This document shows positions 32,688 to 41,514 of a stretch of DNA of 45,628 nt, piece by piece. The first letter of the stretch is position 1, and every line of letters starts with the position of its first letter. The notes below the pieces were generated by a model. It did not search any database, was not told the DNA's origin, and saw only the letters and a program-made list of their open reading frames with translations. Source of the stretch: an uncultured Actinomycetales bacterium (GTDB lineage: Bacteria; Actinomycetota; Actinomycetes; S36-B12); NCBI GenBank assembly GCA_913063435.1, contig CAJXYI010000020.1, positions 1 to 45,628 on the forward strand. Direction: 5' to 3'. The translations under genes were made by a program, and so were the position numbers.

Positions 32688-32954
32688 GTGCCGATGCGAC
32701 TGGTCTGGGACCCCCACGCATGGGAGGACTACCTGTGGTGGCAGTCCCAGGACCGCCCGACGTTGAAGCGCATCAATTCACTCATCGCCGACATTGTGCG
32801 CAATGGTCACGATGGCATCGGCAAACCCGAACCACTCAAGCATGATTTCGCCGGGTACTGGTCGCGTCGCATCACTGACGAGCATCGACTCGTGTACAAG
32901 GTCGTCGGTGACGAGGTGCGGATCGCATCCTGTCGCTATCACTACGGCCGCTGA
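32688..32954 (+). CDS. yoeB: YoeB-family mRNA-cleaving toxin
   Basis: The 88-residue RelE-fold toxin has the YoeB features LVWDPHAWEDYLWWQSQDRPTLKRINSLI, KPEPLKHDFAGYWSRRITDEHRLVYKV and the C-terminal catalytic CRYHYGR. It cuts mRNA in the ribosomal A site. The start is GTG 32688 or ATG 32694, 12 nt after the antitoxin stop. Confidence 0.94.
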   Translation: MPMRLVWDPHAWEDYLWWQSQDRPTLKRINSLIADIVRNGHDGIGKPEPLKHDFAGYWSRRITDEHRLVYKVVGDEVRIASCRYHYGR

Positions 32955-33010
32955 ATCTTTACGGTCGCTGAACCCTGATGGGCACGCGCGCCGTCGGGGT
33001 CATCAGGCGT

Positions 33011-34171
33011 CTATCGGCTGGCTGATGCAGCCTTGCCTCGACCGGTGTGCGCGCGGCCACCCTGGGAACGATCCGCACCCGGCCGTCCTGCGGGGCCGCG
33101 GCGGCGCTGACCGGACCGATTGCCGCTCCTATTGCCCGGGCGTGACCCCGACCTCTCGCGGTGCGGTTTCACCGATTCGGTAGCCGCCATCTGCCACGGT
33201 GTTCCACTGGGCTTCTGCGCGCCGGTGATCGTCACGAGCGCTGAGCTCATCGGCTGCACCCGGGTGATCGTGGGTGTCACCCCGCACTGATCGGTCATCG
33301 TCTTCACGGTGCGCTGCTGGCGTGGCGCGGTCATCGTCACCACCGTTCCGGTCTCACCGGCGCGTGCGGTGCGCCCAGCTCGATGCAGATAGTCCTTCGG
33401 ATCGGTGGGCGCATCGAAGTGCACGACGAGGCTGATCCCATCGACATGGATCCCGCGTGCCGCGATGCTCGCGATGACCGCGTCGCGATCCTCAGGGTGC
33501 ACGACGAGCACATGATGATCCATCGTGGTGACGCTGGCCTGACCGGTGTCCACGGCATGCTCGACCGGATTCTTCAGATACGACTTCACGAGGCGGTCGA
33601 CACCCTTGTCGAGGGTCGCGCTGAACAGCAGTCGCTGCCCACCGGGCTTGACGGTGTCGAGGATGCGTTTCATCGCAGGTAGGAATCCCATATCCGCCAT
33701 CTGGTCGGCCTCATCGAGGACGACGATGTCCGTTGCGGACAGGTCGACCTCACCGCGTTCCATCAGATCGATCAGGCGACCCGGTGTGGCGATGAGGATC
33801 GGCACTCCGGCGCGCAGGGCGTCGATCTGCTTGCGATAGGGCATCCCGCCGGCGATCAGCCGTGATGTGACGTCGACCGCTGCCATCAGCGGGGCGAGTG
33901 AGTCATTGATCTGCATCGCGAGCTCGCGGGTCGGCGCCAGGATGAGGCCGAGGGGCTTGTGCGGCTTCGCGCGGCGGCCGGCCAACCGGGTGAGCAGTGC
34001 CAACCCGAAGGCCAGCGTCTTGCCCGAACCGGTCTGACCGCGCCCGAGAACATCGCGGCCCGCGATGGCATCGGGCAGGGTCGCGATCTGGATAGGGAAG
34101 GGGGAGTCGATGCCCTGGCGCGCCAGCGCCGTAGCCAGGGCAGGGTTGACTCCAAGGTCGATGAAAGACAT
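33011..34171 (-). CDS. DEAD-box RNA helicase with internal in-frame deletion
   Basis: The 386-residue protein has an intact first RecA domain: Q motif (FPIQIATLPDAI), motif I GQTGSGKT, Ia APTRELA, II VLDEADQ and III FSAT. In the second domain the sequence runs VVHPEDRDAVIASI directly into AARGIHVDGISLVVHFDAP (junction near residues 234-239, about 33455-33475). It then continues with motif VI HRAGRTARAG. The segment of roughly 50-60 residues that normally carries motif IV, the QxxR element and the TD of motif V is missing. The Arg/Gly-rich C-terminal tail is present. The product is unlikely to be an active helicase, though it could bind RNA or ATP. Start ATG 34171 with GAGGAAA. Confidence 0.88.
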   Translation of the reverse strand: MSFIDLGVNPALATALARQGIDSPFPIQIATLPDAIAGRDVLGRGQTGSGKTLAFGLALLTRLAGRRAKPHKPLGLILAPTRELAMQINDSLAPLMAAVDVTSRLIAGGMPYRKQIDALRAGVPILIATPGRLIDLMERGEVDLSATDIVVLDEADQMADMGFLPAMKRILDTVKPGGQRLLFSATLDKGVDRLVKSYLKNPVEHAVDTGQASVTTMDHHVLVVHPEDRDAVIASIAARGIHVDGISLVVHFDAPTDPKDYLHRAGRTARAGETGTVVTMTAPRQQRTVKTMTDQCGVTPTITRVQPMSSALVTITGAQKPSGTPWQMAATESVKPHRERSGSRPGNRSGNRSGQRRRGPAGRPGADRSQGGRAHTGRGKAASASR

Positions 34172-34184
34172 AGCGATTTCCTCA

Positions 34185-34206
34185 CACGAGACAAGCGCGT
34201 CTCGTG
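34185..34206 (-). promoter_or_regulatory. 5' leader hairpin of the helicase gene
   Basis: CACGAGAC / GTCTCGTG (8 bp, 6-nt loop) lies directly before the ribosome site GAGGAAA. Cold-responsive helicase genes often have structured leaders; a regulatory role is inferred. Confidence 0.4.
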
Positions 34207-34387
34207 GAACCGGATGCGGATTCCATCCGGGGATTCAAAGACTCGCAAGTGGGTCGAATCTGGACCCAAGAAGCACACGCGGTTGCGATGCAAAAGTAAA
34301 CGATACGCGAGGAAACCACGATTACCTAATCGTGGTTGATGGCCCAGGTCCTTGAATAGGTGAGCTCAGGCACACGAAGGCTTGTTT

Positions 34388-34642
34388 TCAGCGATACACA
34401 TCCCGACGGTGACCGATTGTGACCACGACGATCACGAGCACGTCATCGTCGATGGTGTAGATGATCCGGTAGTCGCCAATACGCAGTCGCCAGGCATCTC
34501 TGCCTCGTAGCGGTCGTGCAGCCGGGGGGCGAGGCTCGGTCGCAAGCATGGCAAGAGCGCCACGGATCCGAGGCACGTCGCGGGGGTGAATGTCTCGCAA
34601 AGCCTTGATCGCAGCGGGGCGAACGTCGATGCGATACGTCAT
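34388..34642 (-). CDS. RelE/ParE-family toxin
   Basis: The 84-residue RelE-fold toxin has TYRIDVRPAAIKALRDIHPRDVPRIRGAL, ARPLRGRDAWRLRIGDYRIIYTIDDDVLVIVVVTIGHRRDVYR with the usual R-x-x-x-GDYRIIY core and an H-R-R-D-V-Y end. It probably cleaves ribosome-bound mRNA. The start overlaps the antitoxin stop by 4 nt, so it is coupled to it. Confidence 0.94.
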   Translation of the reverse strand: MTYRIDVRPAAIKALRDIHPRDVPRIRGALAMLATEPRPPAARPLRGRDAWRLRIGDYRIIYTIDDDVLVIVVVTIGHRRDVYR

Positions 34643-34887
34643 GTCCAGCCGAGGTCAGACTTGACCTGTTCCCAGGGAACGTTGTCTCCTTCCTCGGCGA
34701 GTGCAGCGTCGAAGGCAGCGATGTCGTTGATTTCCTCCCAGGCCTCGATCAGCTCGGCGTACCGCTGTGGGCTGATCACCACAGCGACGGGTCGATGGTG
34801 GCGTTCGATGGTGACGGATTCGGACTGGGCGAGTTCGATCACCTCAGGAAGGGATTCGCGGGCCGCGCTGCTCGGGTAGGTCGCCAT
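34639..34887 (-). CDS. Phd/YefM-family antitoxin partner of the RelE toxin
   Basis: The 82-residue protein has ESLPEVIELAQSESVTIERHHRPVAVVISPQRYAELIEAWEEIND, a short Phd/YefM fold, and an acidic C-terminus (ALAEEGDNVPWEQVKSDLG). The start is ATG 34887 with a -10 box TACAAT ending 7 nt upstream and no ribosome site, so the mRNA is probably leaderless. It shares no operon with the YefM-YoeB pair, which lies on the other side of the damaged helicase. Confidence 0.92.
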   Translation of the reverse strand: MATYPSSAARESLPEVIELAQSESVTIERHHRPVAVVISPQRYAELIEAWEEINDIAAFDAALAEEGDNVPWEQVKSDLGWT

Positions 34888-34894
34888 GGGAAGG

Positions 34895-34923
34895 ATTGTA
34901 CAAAACTACATTGAAAGTGTACG
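34895..34923. promoter_or_regulatory. Leaderless promoter and paired TGTAC operator of the relE-type module
   Basis: TTGTACAA (34896-34903) overlaps the -10 box TACAAT read on the minus strand (34895-34900). A second TGTACG core (34918-34923) has its centre 21 bp away, two helical turns. This fits repression by the antitoxin-toxin complex. Confidence 0.6.
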
Positions 34924-34995
34924 AGTTTGTCTCCGGATCGCTCATCCATGTCCTCCCAGCCCGTCCCGCATGAAGACGCCCCCTGACCTCGCGCA

Positions 34996-35685
34996 TCAGG
35001 GGCTGAGCGTGAACTCGGCAGTGAAGAACTCCGCGTAGATTCCATCGAATTCGCCGTCGAGTTCAGCGATGACGGCGACCACATGAACCTTTTCACGGGC
35101 ACGGGAGTCGCCGTTGGTCATGAAGTCTCCGCTCGCTTCGCGAAGACCAATCTCGAACATCTCGCAGACACTCGAGGTGATGCGTCGGACTTCAGCGGGA
35201 TCCAGCCATTGCGCTATCCAGTCCTCCTCTCCTCGGAAATCCAGAGAGGGGGGCGTCAACTCGCCGATCTCCATCACCCATGAGGAGATGATCCCCATAT
35301 CGGCGTCGTAGTGGATCGATGCCAGGTGCTGTGCTGTGGTGTCCTTCTTGAAGCGGTAGCCATAGCCGCGGACCGTCTTGATGAAATATGGCTCGAGCCC
35401 GGATTCACCGAGTTTCGCCCGCAACCGTGACACCTGGACTTCGAGTGCGTGCTGATCGAAATATGTCGCATCACCCCAGACGGCCAAGATCACCTCTCGA
35501 TAGGTCACGACCTGGTGAACATTGCCGTCCAGGTACGCGAGGATGTCGAATTCCGTTGCGGTCAACTCGATGATCTCGCCGTCGACTGTCACCTCACGGG
35601 CATCGTGATCGATAAGCAGATTGCGTTCGGCTCCGTCATCGGGCCCGTGTTCGGTGATCTGGCGCAGTTGCCTGATGTTGGTCAT
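34996..35685 (-). CDS. Orphan OmpR-type winged-helix DNA-binding protein with unknown C-terminal domain
   Basis: The 229-residue protein has, after about 25 residues, a Trans_reg_C domain (roughly 25-120: ELTATEFDILAYLDGNVHQVVTYREVILAVWG, then ALEVQVSRLRAKLGESGLEPYFIKTVRGYGYRF). A receiver domain and phosphorylatable Asp are absent. The last 110 residues (from about HLASIHYDADMGIISSWVMEIGELTPPS) are not recognised. ATG 35685 has AGGGGA upstream. It is divergent from the MMPL transporter gene over 199 nt, so it is likely the regulator of that transporter. Confidence 0.85.
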   Translation of the reverse strand: MTNIRQLRQITEHGPDDGAERNLLIDHDAREVTVDGEIIELTATEFDILAYLDGNVHQVVTYREVILAVWGDATYFDQHALEVQVSRLRAKLGESGLEPYFIKTVRGYGYRFKKDTTAQHLASIHYDADMGIISSWVMEIGELTPPSLDFRGEEDWIAQWLDPAEVRRITSSVCEMFEIGLREASGDFMTNGDSRAREKVHVVAVIAELDGEFDGIYAEFFTAEFTLSP

Positions 35686-35884
35686 GGAGTCCCCTCTCTG
35701 GTCAACACTGTTCACCCTGACCAGGGGGTCTGACAAATGCAGGGGCGATGCCACCTGGCGTTCGCCAACAGGGCGAAAACCGAACATCAGGCCGATGTGC
35801 CGACGTTCTGGGGAAGCCGTAACGCTAGGGTCGCGAACGCACCGGGAGAGGATGCCCCGAGAGGAAGCCCCGAAAGGAACAATT

Positions 35885-38257
35885 GTGGGATCACTATCGA
35901 CCTGGGCCATCCGCAGGCCGCTGGCTGCCCTGCTGATCTGGGTGCTCGCCACCGGTGGAGTCGCTGTCCTCGCCACGACCTTCAAGGGCGAGTTCAACGA
36001 TTCCTTCTCCCTGCCGAACACGCAGTCGGCATTGGCGCAGGAGTTCCTCGAGGAGGTCAACCCGCAGGCAGCGAGTGGGAACACCGCGAACGTGGTGTGG
36101 TCACCCACGTCGGGATCGGTCACCGCCCCGGAGGTCGAATCGCAGGTCGATGGCCTGCTCACCCAACTCGCGGGCATTGACGGGATCTCCTGCATCACCT
36201 CGCCCTACGGCAAGACCTACGGCCCCGACTGCCCCCAGCCGCAGGACCCGAGCCTGCCGTTCCCGCCGGGGACCCCGCAGGAATTCCAGGACGAGGTGAC
36301 CCAGGCGTTCGAGAACGGCACGACCGATATCACCTATCCCGAGGGCACACCGCAGTCGCTTCAGGATCAACTCAACTCGCTTCTGGTTGCCAACAAGGCC
36401 GCCAAGGAGGCGACCTCCACGATCAGCTCCGACGGAAAGGTCGCCTACGCGACGGTGGCCTTCGAGGGCGCGGGCACATCGGTGGTGAGTCCAGAACTCG
36501 CCACGACATTCGTGGACGTCTTGACCCAGGCCCAGACCAGTTCACTGCAGATCGGCGCCACCGGGCAGATCCTCACGGCGGCAAACGCAGGTGACTCCGC
36601 CAGCGAACTCGTCGGTGTCATCGCCGCCATCATCATCCTCGCCATCGTGTTCGGCAGCCTCGTCGCGGCCGGCTTGCCCATCCTCATCGCGGTCGCCGGA
36701 CTGGCGATCGGGCAGTTGTCCATCCTGCTCATCGCGGGCTTCTTGGATGTGGCGTCCTTCGCACCGGAACTCGCGTCGATGATCGGCCTTGGCGTGGGAA
36801 TCGACTACTCCCTGTTCATCCTCAATCGGTTCCGGCAGGAACTGCTCTCCGGAGTCGAACCGAAGGACGCCATCCGCACGGCAACCAAGACGGCCGGCCG
36901 GGCGGTGCTCTTCGCGGGCAGCACCGTGATCATGGCGTTGCTGTCCCTATTCGTGTTGCGAGTCAGTTTTTTCTTCGGCATCGCCATCGCGGCCGCGGTG
37001 ACCGTCTTCGTGATCATGCTCTCCGCGCTGTTCCTGCTTCCGGCTGTGGCGAGTCTGCTCGGTCGTCACACCCTCGGTCTGCGCCTGCCGTGGGCACGCC
37101 ATCCTTCGGCCAAACCACTCGACCAGAGCGGCTGGGCCTCCTACGGCGGATTCCTGCAGAAGGCACCCTGGCTCTATGCCCTCATTTCCCTGATCGTCGT
37201 CCTCGTCCTCGCGATCCCCGCCCTATCCCTGCGTCAGGGTTTCCCCGACAACGGAAGCGCGCAGCCGGGCACCCCCGCTCGCGTCGGCTTCGACCTGATG
37301 GCTCAGGGATTCGGCCCGGGTGTGAACGGTCCTCTCTTCGTGGCAGTCACGCTGCCGCTTCCCTTCGATGACACTGCGTTGACAACCGCGGTCAAGGACC
37401 TCGCGGACACCGAGGGTGTTGCACTCACGCTGCCCAATGAAGCGATGCTGCCGCTGTATGCCACGGCCTCGATCGGCGACACCGAGGGACTGTTCAGTGA
37501 CAACGGCCTCGTGACGAGTGTCCTGGTTCAGCCGACGACAGGGCCCGATGATCCGGCCACGAACGAACTGCTCGAAAGATTGCGCACCCAGACCTCTGCC
37601 ACGATCGCACCCTCGGGTGCTGCGATCTATGTCGGTGGTGTGCAGGCGGTGACCCAGGACTTCACGAATGTGCTCATCGATGTGCTGCCTCTGTTCTTGC
37701 TCGTCGTCATCGGTCTGGGATTCCTGGCGCTATTCCTGCTGTTCCGGTCCCTCGTCATTCCCTTGACGGCGGCTGTCACGAGTCTGCTGAGTTTCGCTGC
37801 CGCACTCGGCGTGACCGTTGCGGTCTTCCAATGGGGTTGGGGGGCCAGTCTGATCGGAGTCTCCACGACCGGTCCGATCCTGCCATTCCTGCCCATCATG
37901 GTCTTCGCCATCCTGTTCGGCCTATCGATGGACTACGAGGTCTTCCTCGTCTCGCGCATGAAGGAAGGCTGGGAGCGTTCCCAGGACAACGCCGAGGCGG
38001 TGCGCCACGGTCTCGCCGGCTCCGGACGCGTCGTCGTCGCAGCCGCGTTGATCATGAGTTCGGTCTTCATCGCCTTCGTGCCCATGCCCAATGACACGAT
38101 CAAACTCTTCGGTCTGGCACTCGCGGCCGCAATCTTGATCGATGCGTTCATCATCCGACTCGTATTCATTCCGAGCCTGATGTCGATGATCGGGCGGGCT
38201 AATTGGTGGCTGCCAGAGTGGCTGCGGCGACGGGTGCCGGACTTCAGCGTCGAGTGA
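35885..38257 (+). CDS. MMPL-family RND transporter
   Basis: The 790-residue protein has two matching halves, each with an outside loop domain followed by five helices. MMPL signatures appear twice, as GVGIDYSLFILNRFRQEL and LSMDYEVFLVSRMKE, with the Asp-Tyr pairs that carry protons. It exports lipids or hydrophobic compounds across the membrane. GTG 35885 is chosen because AAAGGA lies 7 nt upstream; the frame is open to 35621 but overlaps the divergent regulator. TM1 is LAALLIWVLATGGVAVLATTF. Confidence 0.93.
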   Translation: MGSLSTWAIRRPLAALLIWVLATGGVAVLATTFKGEFNDSFSLPNTQSALAQEFLEEVNPQAASGNTANVVWSPTSGSVTAPEVESQVDGLLTQLAGIDGISCITSPYGKTYGPDCPQPQDPSLPFPPGTPQEFQDEVTQAFENGTTDITYPEGTPQSLQDQLNSLLVANKAAKEATSTISSDGKVAYATVAFEGAGTSVVSPELATTFVDVLTQAQTSSLQIGATGQILTAANAGDSASELVGVIAAIIILAIVFGSLVAAGLPILIAVAGLAIGQLSILLIAGFLDVASFAPELASMIGLGVGIDYSLFILNRFRQELLSGVEPKDAIRTATKTAGRAVLFAGSTVIMALLSLFVLRVSFFFGIAIAAAVTVFVIMLSALFLLPAVASLLGRHTLGLRLPWARHPSAKPLDQSGWASYGGFLQKAPWLYALISLIVVLVLAIPALSLRQGFPDNGSAQPGTPARVGFDLMAQGFGPGVNGPLFVAVTLPLPFDDTALTTAVKDLADTEGVALTLPNEAMLPLYATASIGDTEGLFSDNGLVTSVLVQPTTGPDDPATNELLERLRTQTSATIAPSGAAIYVGGVQAVTQDFTNVLIDVLPLFLLVVIGLGFLALFLLFRSLVIPLTAAVTSLLSFAAALGVTVAVFQWGWGASLIGVSTTGPILPFLPIMVFAILFGLSMDYEVFLVSRMKEGWERSQDNAEAVRHGLAGSGRVVVAAALIMSSVFIAFVPMPNDTIKLFGLALAAAILIDAFIIRLVFIPSLMSMIGRANWWLPEWLRRRVPDFSVE

Positions 38258-38278
38258 CACTGCGTTGACGTTCAGGCG

Positions 38279-38878
38279 TCAGATATTCCAGCGGCTGATC
38301 ACCGGCTGGGTGCGTTCCCAGCCCAGCACCGCCATTCCGCCTGCACCCAGCGCCCACAGTCGCCCGTCGCGTGCGGGCAGGTCCAACCAGGTGGCGGTGA
38401 GGATGCGCAGCAGATGTCCGTGTGCGACGAGCAGGCAGTCCTGGCCGTCGACGATGTGCGGCATGCACCGGTCGATGACCCGCGCCGCCCGCCGGGCAAC
38501 GTCCCCGGCCTGCTCCCCGGGTGTGTCACCGGGTGGAATGGGCTGATCCCAGATCGTCCACGTCGGATCGTTCAACTCGATACGAATATCCGCGGTCGTC
38601 CGGCCCTCCCAGGCGCCGTAGTCCCACTCGAGCAGATCGGGATCGATCGCATCGGGGGTGACTTCCGCGAGTTCGGCGGTCCGGCGCGCGCGACTCAAGG
38701 GCGAGCACAGGGTGAGCGCGAAGGTGTGGCTGGCGAGGTCGTTCGCTCGTGCTCGAGCGGCAGCCTCACCGGCGGCATTCAGCGGAATGTCAGTGCGCCC
38801 GGTGTGCTGGCCGGATGTCGCCCAGTCGGTGTTCCCATGACGCAGCAGCCACAGTGTCCCGCGGGGAGAGTCAGACAT
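38279..38878 (-). CDS. Histidine phosphatase family protein (phosphoglycerate-mutase-like)
   Basis: The 199-residue protein starts with TLWLLRHGNTDWATSGQHTGRTDIPLN, containing the RHG catalytic motif (the His is phosphorylated), and has CSPLSRARRTAEL, the acidic ELLEWDYGAWEGRT type segment (EWDYGAWEG) and a second His in LLVAHGHLLRILT. The substrate is unclear; many act on sugar phosphates or broad phosphate esters. The start ATG 38878 has TAGAGT ending 7 nt upstream, a leaderless pattern. It converges on the MMPL gene (21-nt gap). Confidence 0.92.
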   Translation of the reverse strand: MSDSPRGTLWLLRHGNTDWATSGQHTGRTDIPLNAAGEAAARARANDLASHTFALTLCSPLSRARRTAELAEVTPDAIDPDLLEWDYGAWEGRTTADIRIELNDPTWTIWDQPIPPGDTPGEQAGDVARRAARVIDRCMPHIVDGQDCLLVAHGHLLRILTATWLDLPARDGRLWALGAGGMAVLGWERTQPVISRWNI

Positions 38879-38885
38879 GAGGCAG

Positions 38886-38891
38886 ACTCTA
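38886..38891 (-). promoter_or_regulatory. Candidate leaderless -10 box (TAGAGT) for the histidine phosphatase
   Basis: TAGAGT on the minus strand is followed by 7 nt and ATG 38878, with no Shine-Dalgarno sequence between them. Confidence 0.45.
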
Positions 38892-38941
38892 CGTTTCCCG
38901 GTCGGTGCCGCGGGTGAACTTCAGATGGCACCCTTGACCTC

Positions 38942-40300
38942 ATGAGGTCGCGGAGCGCAGGTATCCAGGGCCTCATGGTGCGTCGCTCGTCTCCTGAGAG
39001 CAGCGCAACATTGGGCGAGTCGTCGTCCAGCCCTGGGTTGACTCCCGCCCGATCGGCATTCGGCGCATCGTTGGTGCTGTATGCCGCCACCATCGTCACG
39101 GCCGTGATCTGGGTGCCGTGGGATTCCGCCGTCGCGCCGTGGGCGGACCTTGCGACCGACCAGTTATCGGCATTCACCCCGGAGCAGATCAACGCCACCG
39201 ACGCATATGTCGACGATGTGTGGTTGACCGGCCTGGTCAGCTGGCTCGCCCCCGCAGTGCTCGCCCTCGTCGTGCTGTTCGTGCCGCAGGTCCGCACGGC
39301 GCTTGCCCGCCTGGCACCCCGGCAGCATCCCGCACTTTCCCGTTTCCTCGCGGCCGCCGTGCTTCTCGCCGCCACCCGCCTTGCCACCCTGCCGTTCGCT
39401 CTGGTGAATGCTCAGGCCCGACGCGACCACGACCTGCTCGTCGAATCATGGAATACCTGGTTGCTGCGCTGGCTCGCCGAGTCTGCTGTCGTCGTCGTGC
39501 TGGGCGCCCTCGGTGTCGGCCTTGTCCTGACACTGCTGCAACGCTGGAGCAGGCGTGGCTGGATCGCAATCGTTGCCGGTGCAGTCCTCGTCACCTTGGG
39601 GGCCTCCGCCGTTTTCCCGTTCCTGCAACGACTCGAAGGCACCGCGGCGGATCCTGTCCTGACCGCCCGAGTGCTCGACCTCGCCGATTCGCTCGGGGTC
39701 GATGTCGGCTCCGTCACCGTTATCGAAACCGCAGATCGCGCCCCGGTGATCAACGCGCACGTGTCCGGCTGGGGGCCAACACGCGCGGTGACGTTCTACG
39801 ACACCGTGGCGACCACCGCCTCGGCAGAGGAGATCGATGCCCTGGTCGCTCATGAGTTGGTGCATGTCCGAGAGGGCGATGTTGTTCTGGGCACCGTCCT
39901 CGCGGCCCTCGCGGTTGGAGCGACTGCCGCACTAGTTGCCAGTCTGGCCCTGTCTGCACGGGTGCGCGCTTCGCTGCGCGCACTGAACCCCGGTGATGCG
40001 CGGCTCGTACCGATCGTGGTGGCGGTCGTCTTGAGTGCTTCGGTCGTCGGATCGATCGCAGCAGCGACGGTCAGTCGAGCGCTAGAGGCTCGTGCCGATC
40101 GAGAGGCCATCGCCGTGACCGGAAACAGCGAGGGTTACGCCAACCTGATCGCGTGTCTCGCGGTGACGAACAAGTCCACCCTTGCGCCATCGCAGTGGCG
40201 CTATGCCCTGCGTTTCACCCATCCCACACCTCTGCAGCGGTTGCAGGCCATCGAAGGGTTGTCGGCGCTCAACGATCTCGACCCGTGTGGGCGTTCGTGA
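38942..40300 (+). CDS. M48-family zinc metalloprotease (CAAX protease-like membrane protein)
   Basis: The 452-residue membrane protein has several helices in the N-terminal half, the zinc motif LVAHELVHVREGD (HELVH), and the downstream Glu ligand in SRALEARADREAIAV. M48 enzymes of this type, like CAAX protease 1, cleave membrane or short peptides. Part of the N-terminus (to about residue 35) is hydrophilic. The start is uncertain: ATG 38942 is used, ATG 38975 is an alternative; neither has a good ribosome site. It is divergent from the phosphatase gene. Confidence 0.88.
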   Translation: MRSRSAGIQGLMVRRSSPESSATLGESSSSPGLTPARSAFGASLVLYAATIVTAVIWVPWDSAVAPWADLATDQLSAFTPEQINATDAYVDDVWLTGLVSWLAPAVLALVVLFVPQVRTALARLAPRQHPALSRFLAAAVLLAATRLATLPFALVNAQARRDHDLLVESWNTWLLRWLAESAVVVVLGALGVGLVLTLLQRWSRRGWIAIVAGAVLVTLGASAVFPFLQRLEGTAADPVLTARVLDLADSLGVDVGSVTVIETADRAPVINAHVSGWGPTRAVTFYDTVATTASAEEIDALVAHELVHVREGDVVLGTVLAALAVGATAALVASLALSARVRASLRALNPGDARLVPIVVAVVLSASVVGSIAAATVSRALEARADREAIAVTGNSEGYANLIACLAVTNKSTLAPSQWRYALRFTHPTPLQRLQAIEGLSALNDLDPCGRS

Positions 40301-40344
40301 TCGCAGCGAATGCGGCCTGACAGCACGCGCGACAACCGGTGAGT

Positions 40345-41493
40345 TCATGCCGAGGCCGGGGCAGGGAGCTTCGATGCGACCCAGTCGCCCCAGCGCGGCA
40401 CGGCTCGGGCGACGACGGCGCCGATCACCGCAGCGGGGATCAGGGTCCACGTGCCCACGACGAAACCGATCACGATGCCCAGGGCGATAGCCAGCCACCA
40501 TTTCATTCGGGCTGTTGCGATCACCGATGCGACGAAACCGACCACGATGGCTGCCTGTACCGATGGACCGCTCGGTATCACGAGCGCGATGAACAGGCCC
40601 GACGCTGCTCCGATGAACATCGCCGGGAAGAACGGCCCACCCCGGAACCCAGCCCCCATCGACACCGCATAGGCGATGGCCTTGAAGATGATGATGGTGA
40701 TCACCGTCGATGCGCTCGTGAGCGTAGGCAGATCCGTGATGAGCGCCTCACTCGATGTCACCACATAGAGCACCGATTCACCTGTCAGGGATTGCATTGC
40801 GATCGCTGCGATGGCAACGATGAGGGAGGCGCCGACCAGGATCACGAGGTTCGGCCGCCCACCCGTCCACCGGGCGATGACGGCCGCGCCGACGCGGGCC
40901 ACGGTGATCGCGACCGTGGCGATGACCGCCACGACGACAGCCCACACGAGTTGATCGACCTCGATCGACTGCCTGGGATTATCCAGCGACAGTGTTCCGG
41001 CGATGAGCGGGCCGACGAACAGCGCCAGGATCGCACCCAGCGCACCGAGACCGACGACCTTCTTCACCGGTTTCGCACCGCTGATGCCCATCCACTTCGC
41101 GATGAGCGTCCCCACGACCGAGCCGGTCGCCACGAGCGCAACCTCCGGGCCCAGCACGATGCCACCGATCAGTGATGCCACGATCGCGAGGATCGCCCCC
41201 AGATACTCCTGCGGGGTGAGGCCGCTGACCGAGATGCCCTGGAGCGGGGCATGCCCGGCATCTCCGATCGACGTCCGCACCACATAGACAACGACTGCCG
41301 CAACCACCAGTACCCCGATGATGTACCACGCAGGGGTTGTCGACCAGTTCGACGGAATCGTCTCCCAGACGAGGCCGATGCCGGCGTTGACGAGCTCCAG
41401 TACGGCATACCCGAGGCCCAAACCGATGATTCCCGCCATCAGCATGGCGGGAATCAATCGGCGGGCAGGCACGGCTACCGCTTGCGTTGACAT
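40345..41493 (-). CDS. ClC-family chloride channel / transporter
   Basis: The 382-residue protein has ten or more membrane segments. The ClC anion-pathway element appears as GGIVLGPEVALVATGSVVGTLIAKWMGI, with LGPEVAL in place of the more usual GREGP. The later FRGGPFFPAMFIGAASGLFIALV matches the second conserved block (GGxFxP). The glutamate gate expected in GREGP appears as the Glu in GPEVA. It would move chloride or fluoride. The start ATG 41493 has TAGTCT ending 6 nt upstream (leaderless). It follows the LPMO gene on the same strand. Confidence 0.87.
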   Translation of the reverse strand: MSTQAVAVPARRLIPAMLMAGIIGLGLGYAVLELVNAGIGLVWETIPSNWSTTPAWYIIGVLVVAAVVVYVVRTSIGDAGHAPLQGISVSGLTPQEYLGAILAIVASLIGGIVLGPEVALVATGSVVGTLIAKWMGISGAKPVKKVVGLGALGAILALFVGPLIAGTLSLDNPRQSIEVDQLVWAVVVAVIATVAITVARVGAAVIARWTGGRPNLVILVGASLIVAIAAIAMQSLTGESVLYVVTSSEALITDLPTLTSASTVITIIIFKAIAYAVSMGAGFRGGPFFPAMFIGAASGLFIALVIPSGPSVQAAIVVGFVASVIATARMKWWLAIALGIVIGFVVGTWTLIPAAVIGAVVARAVPRWGDWVASKLPAPASA

Positions 41494-41499
41494 GCGCGA

Positions 41500-41505
41500 A
41501 GACTA
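41500..41505 (-). promoter_or_regulatory. Candidate leaderless -10 box (TAGTCT) for the ClC gene
   Basis: TAGTCT plus 6 nt plus ATG 41493 on the minus strand. No ribosome site is present. Confidence 0.45.
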
Positions 41506-41514
41506 GCGCCGGGT

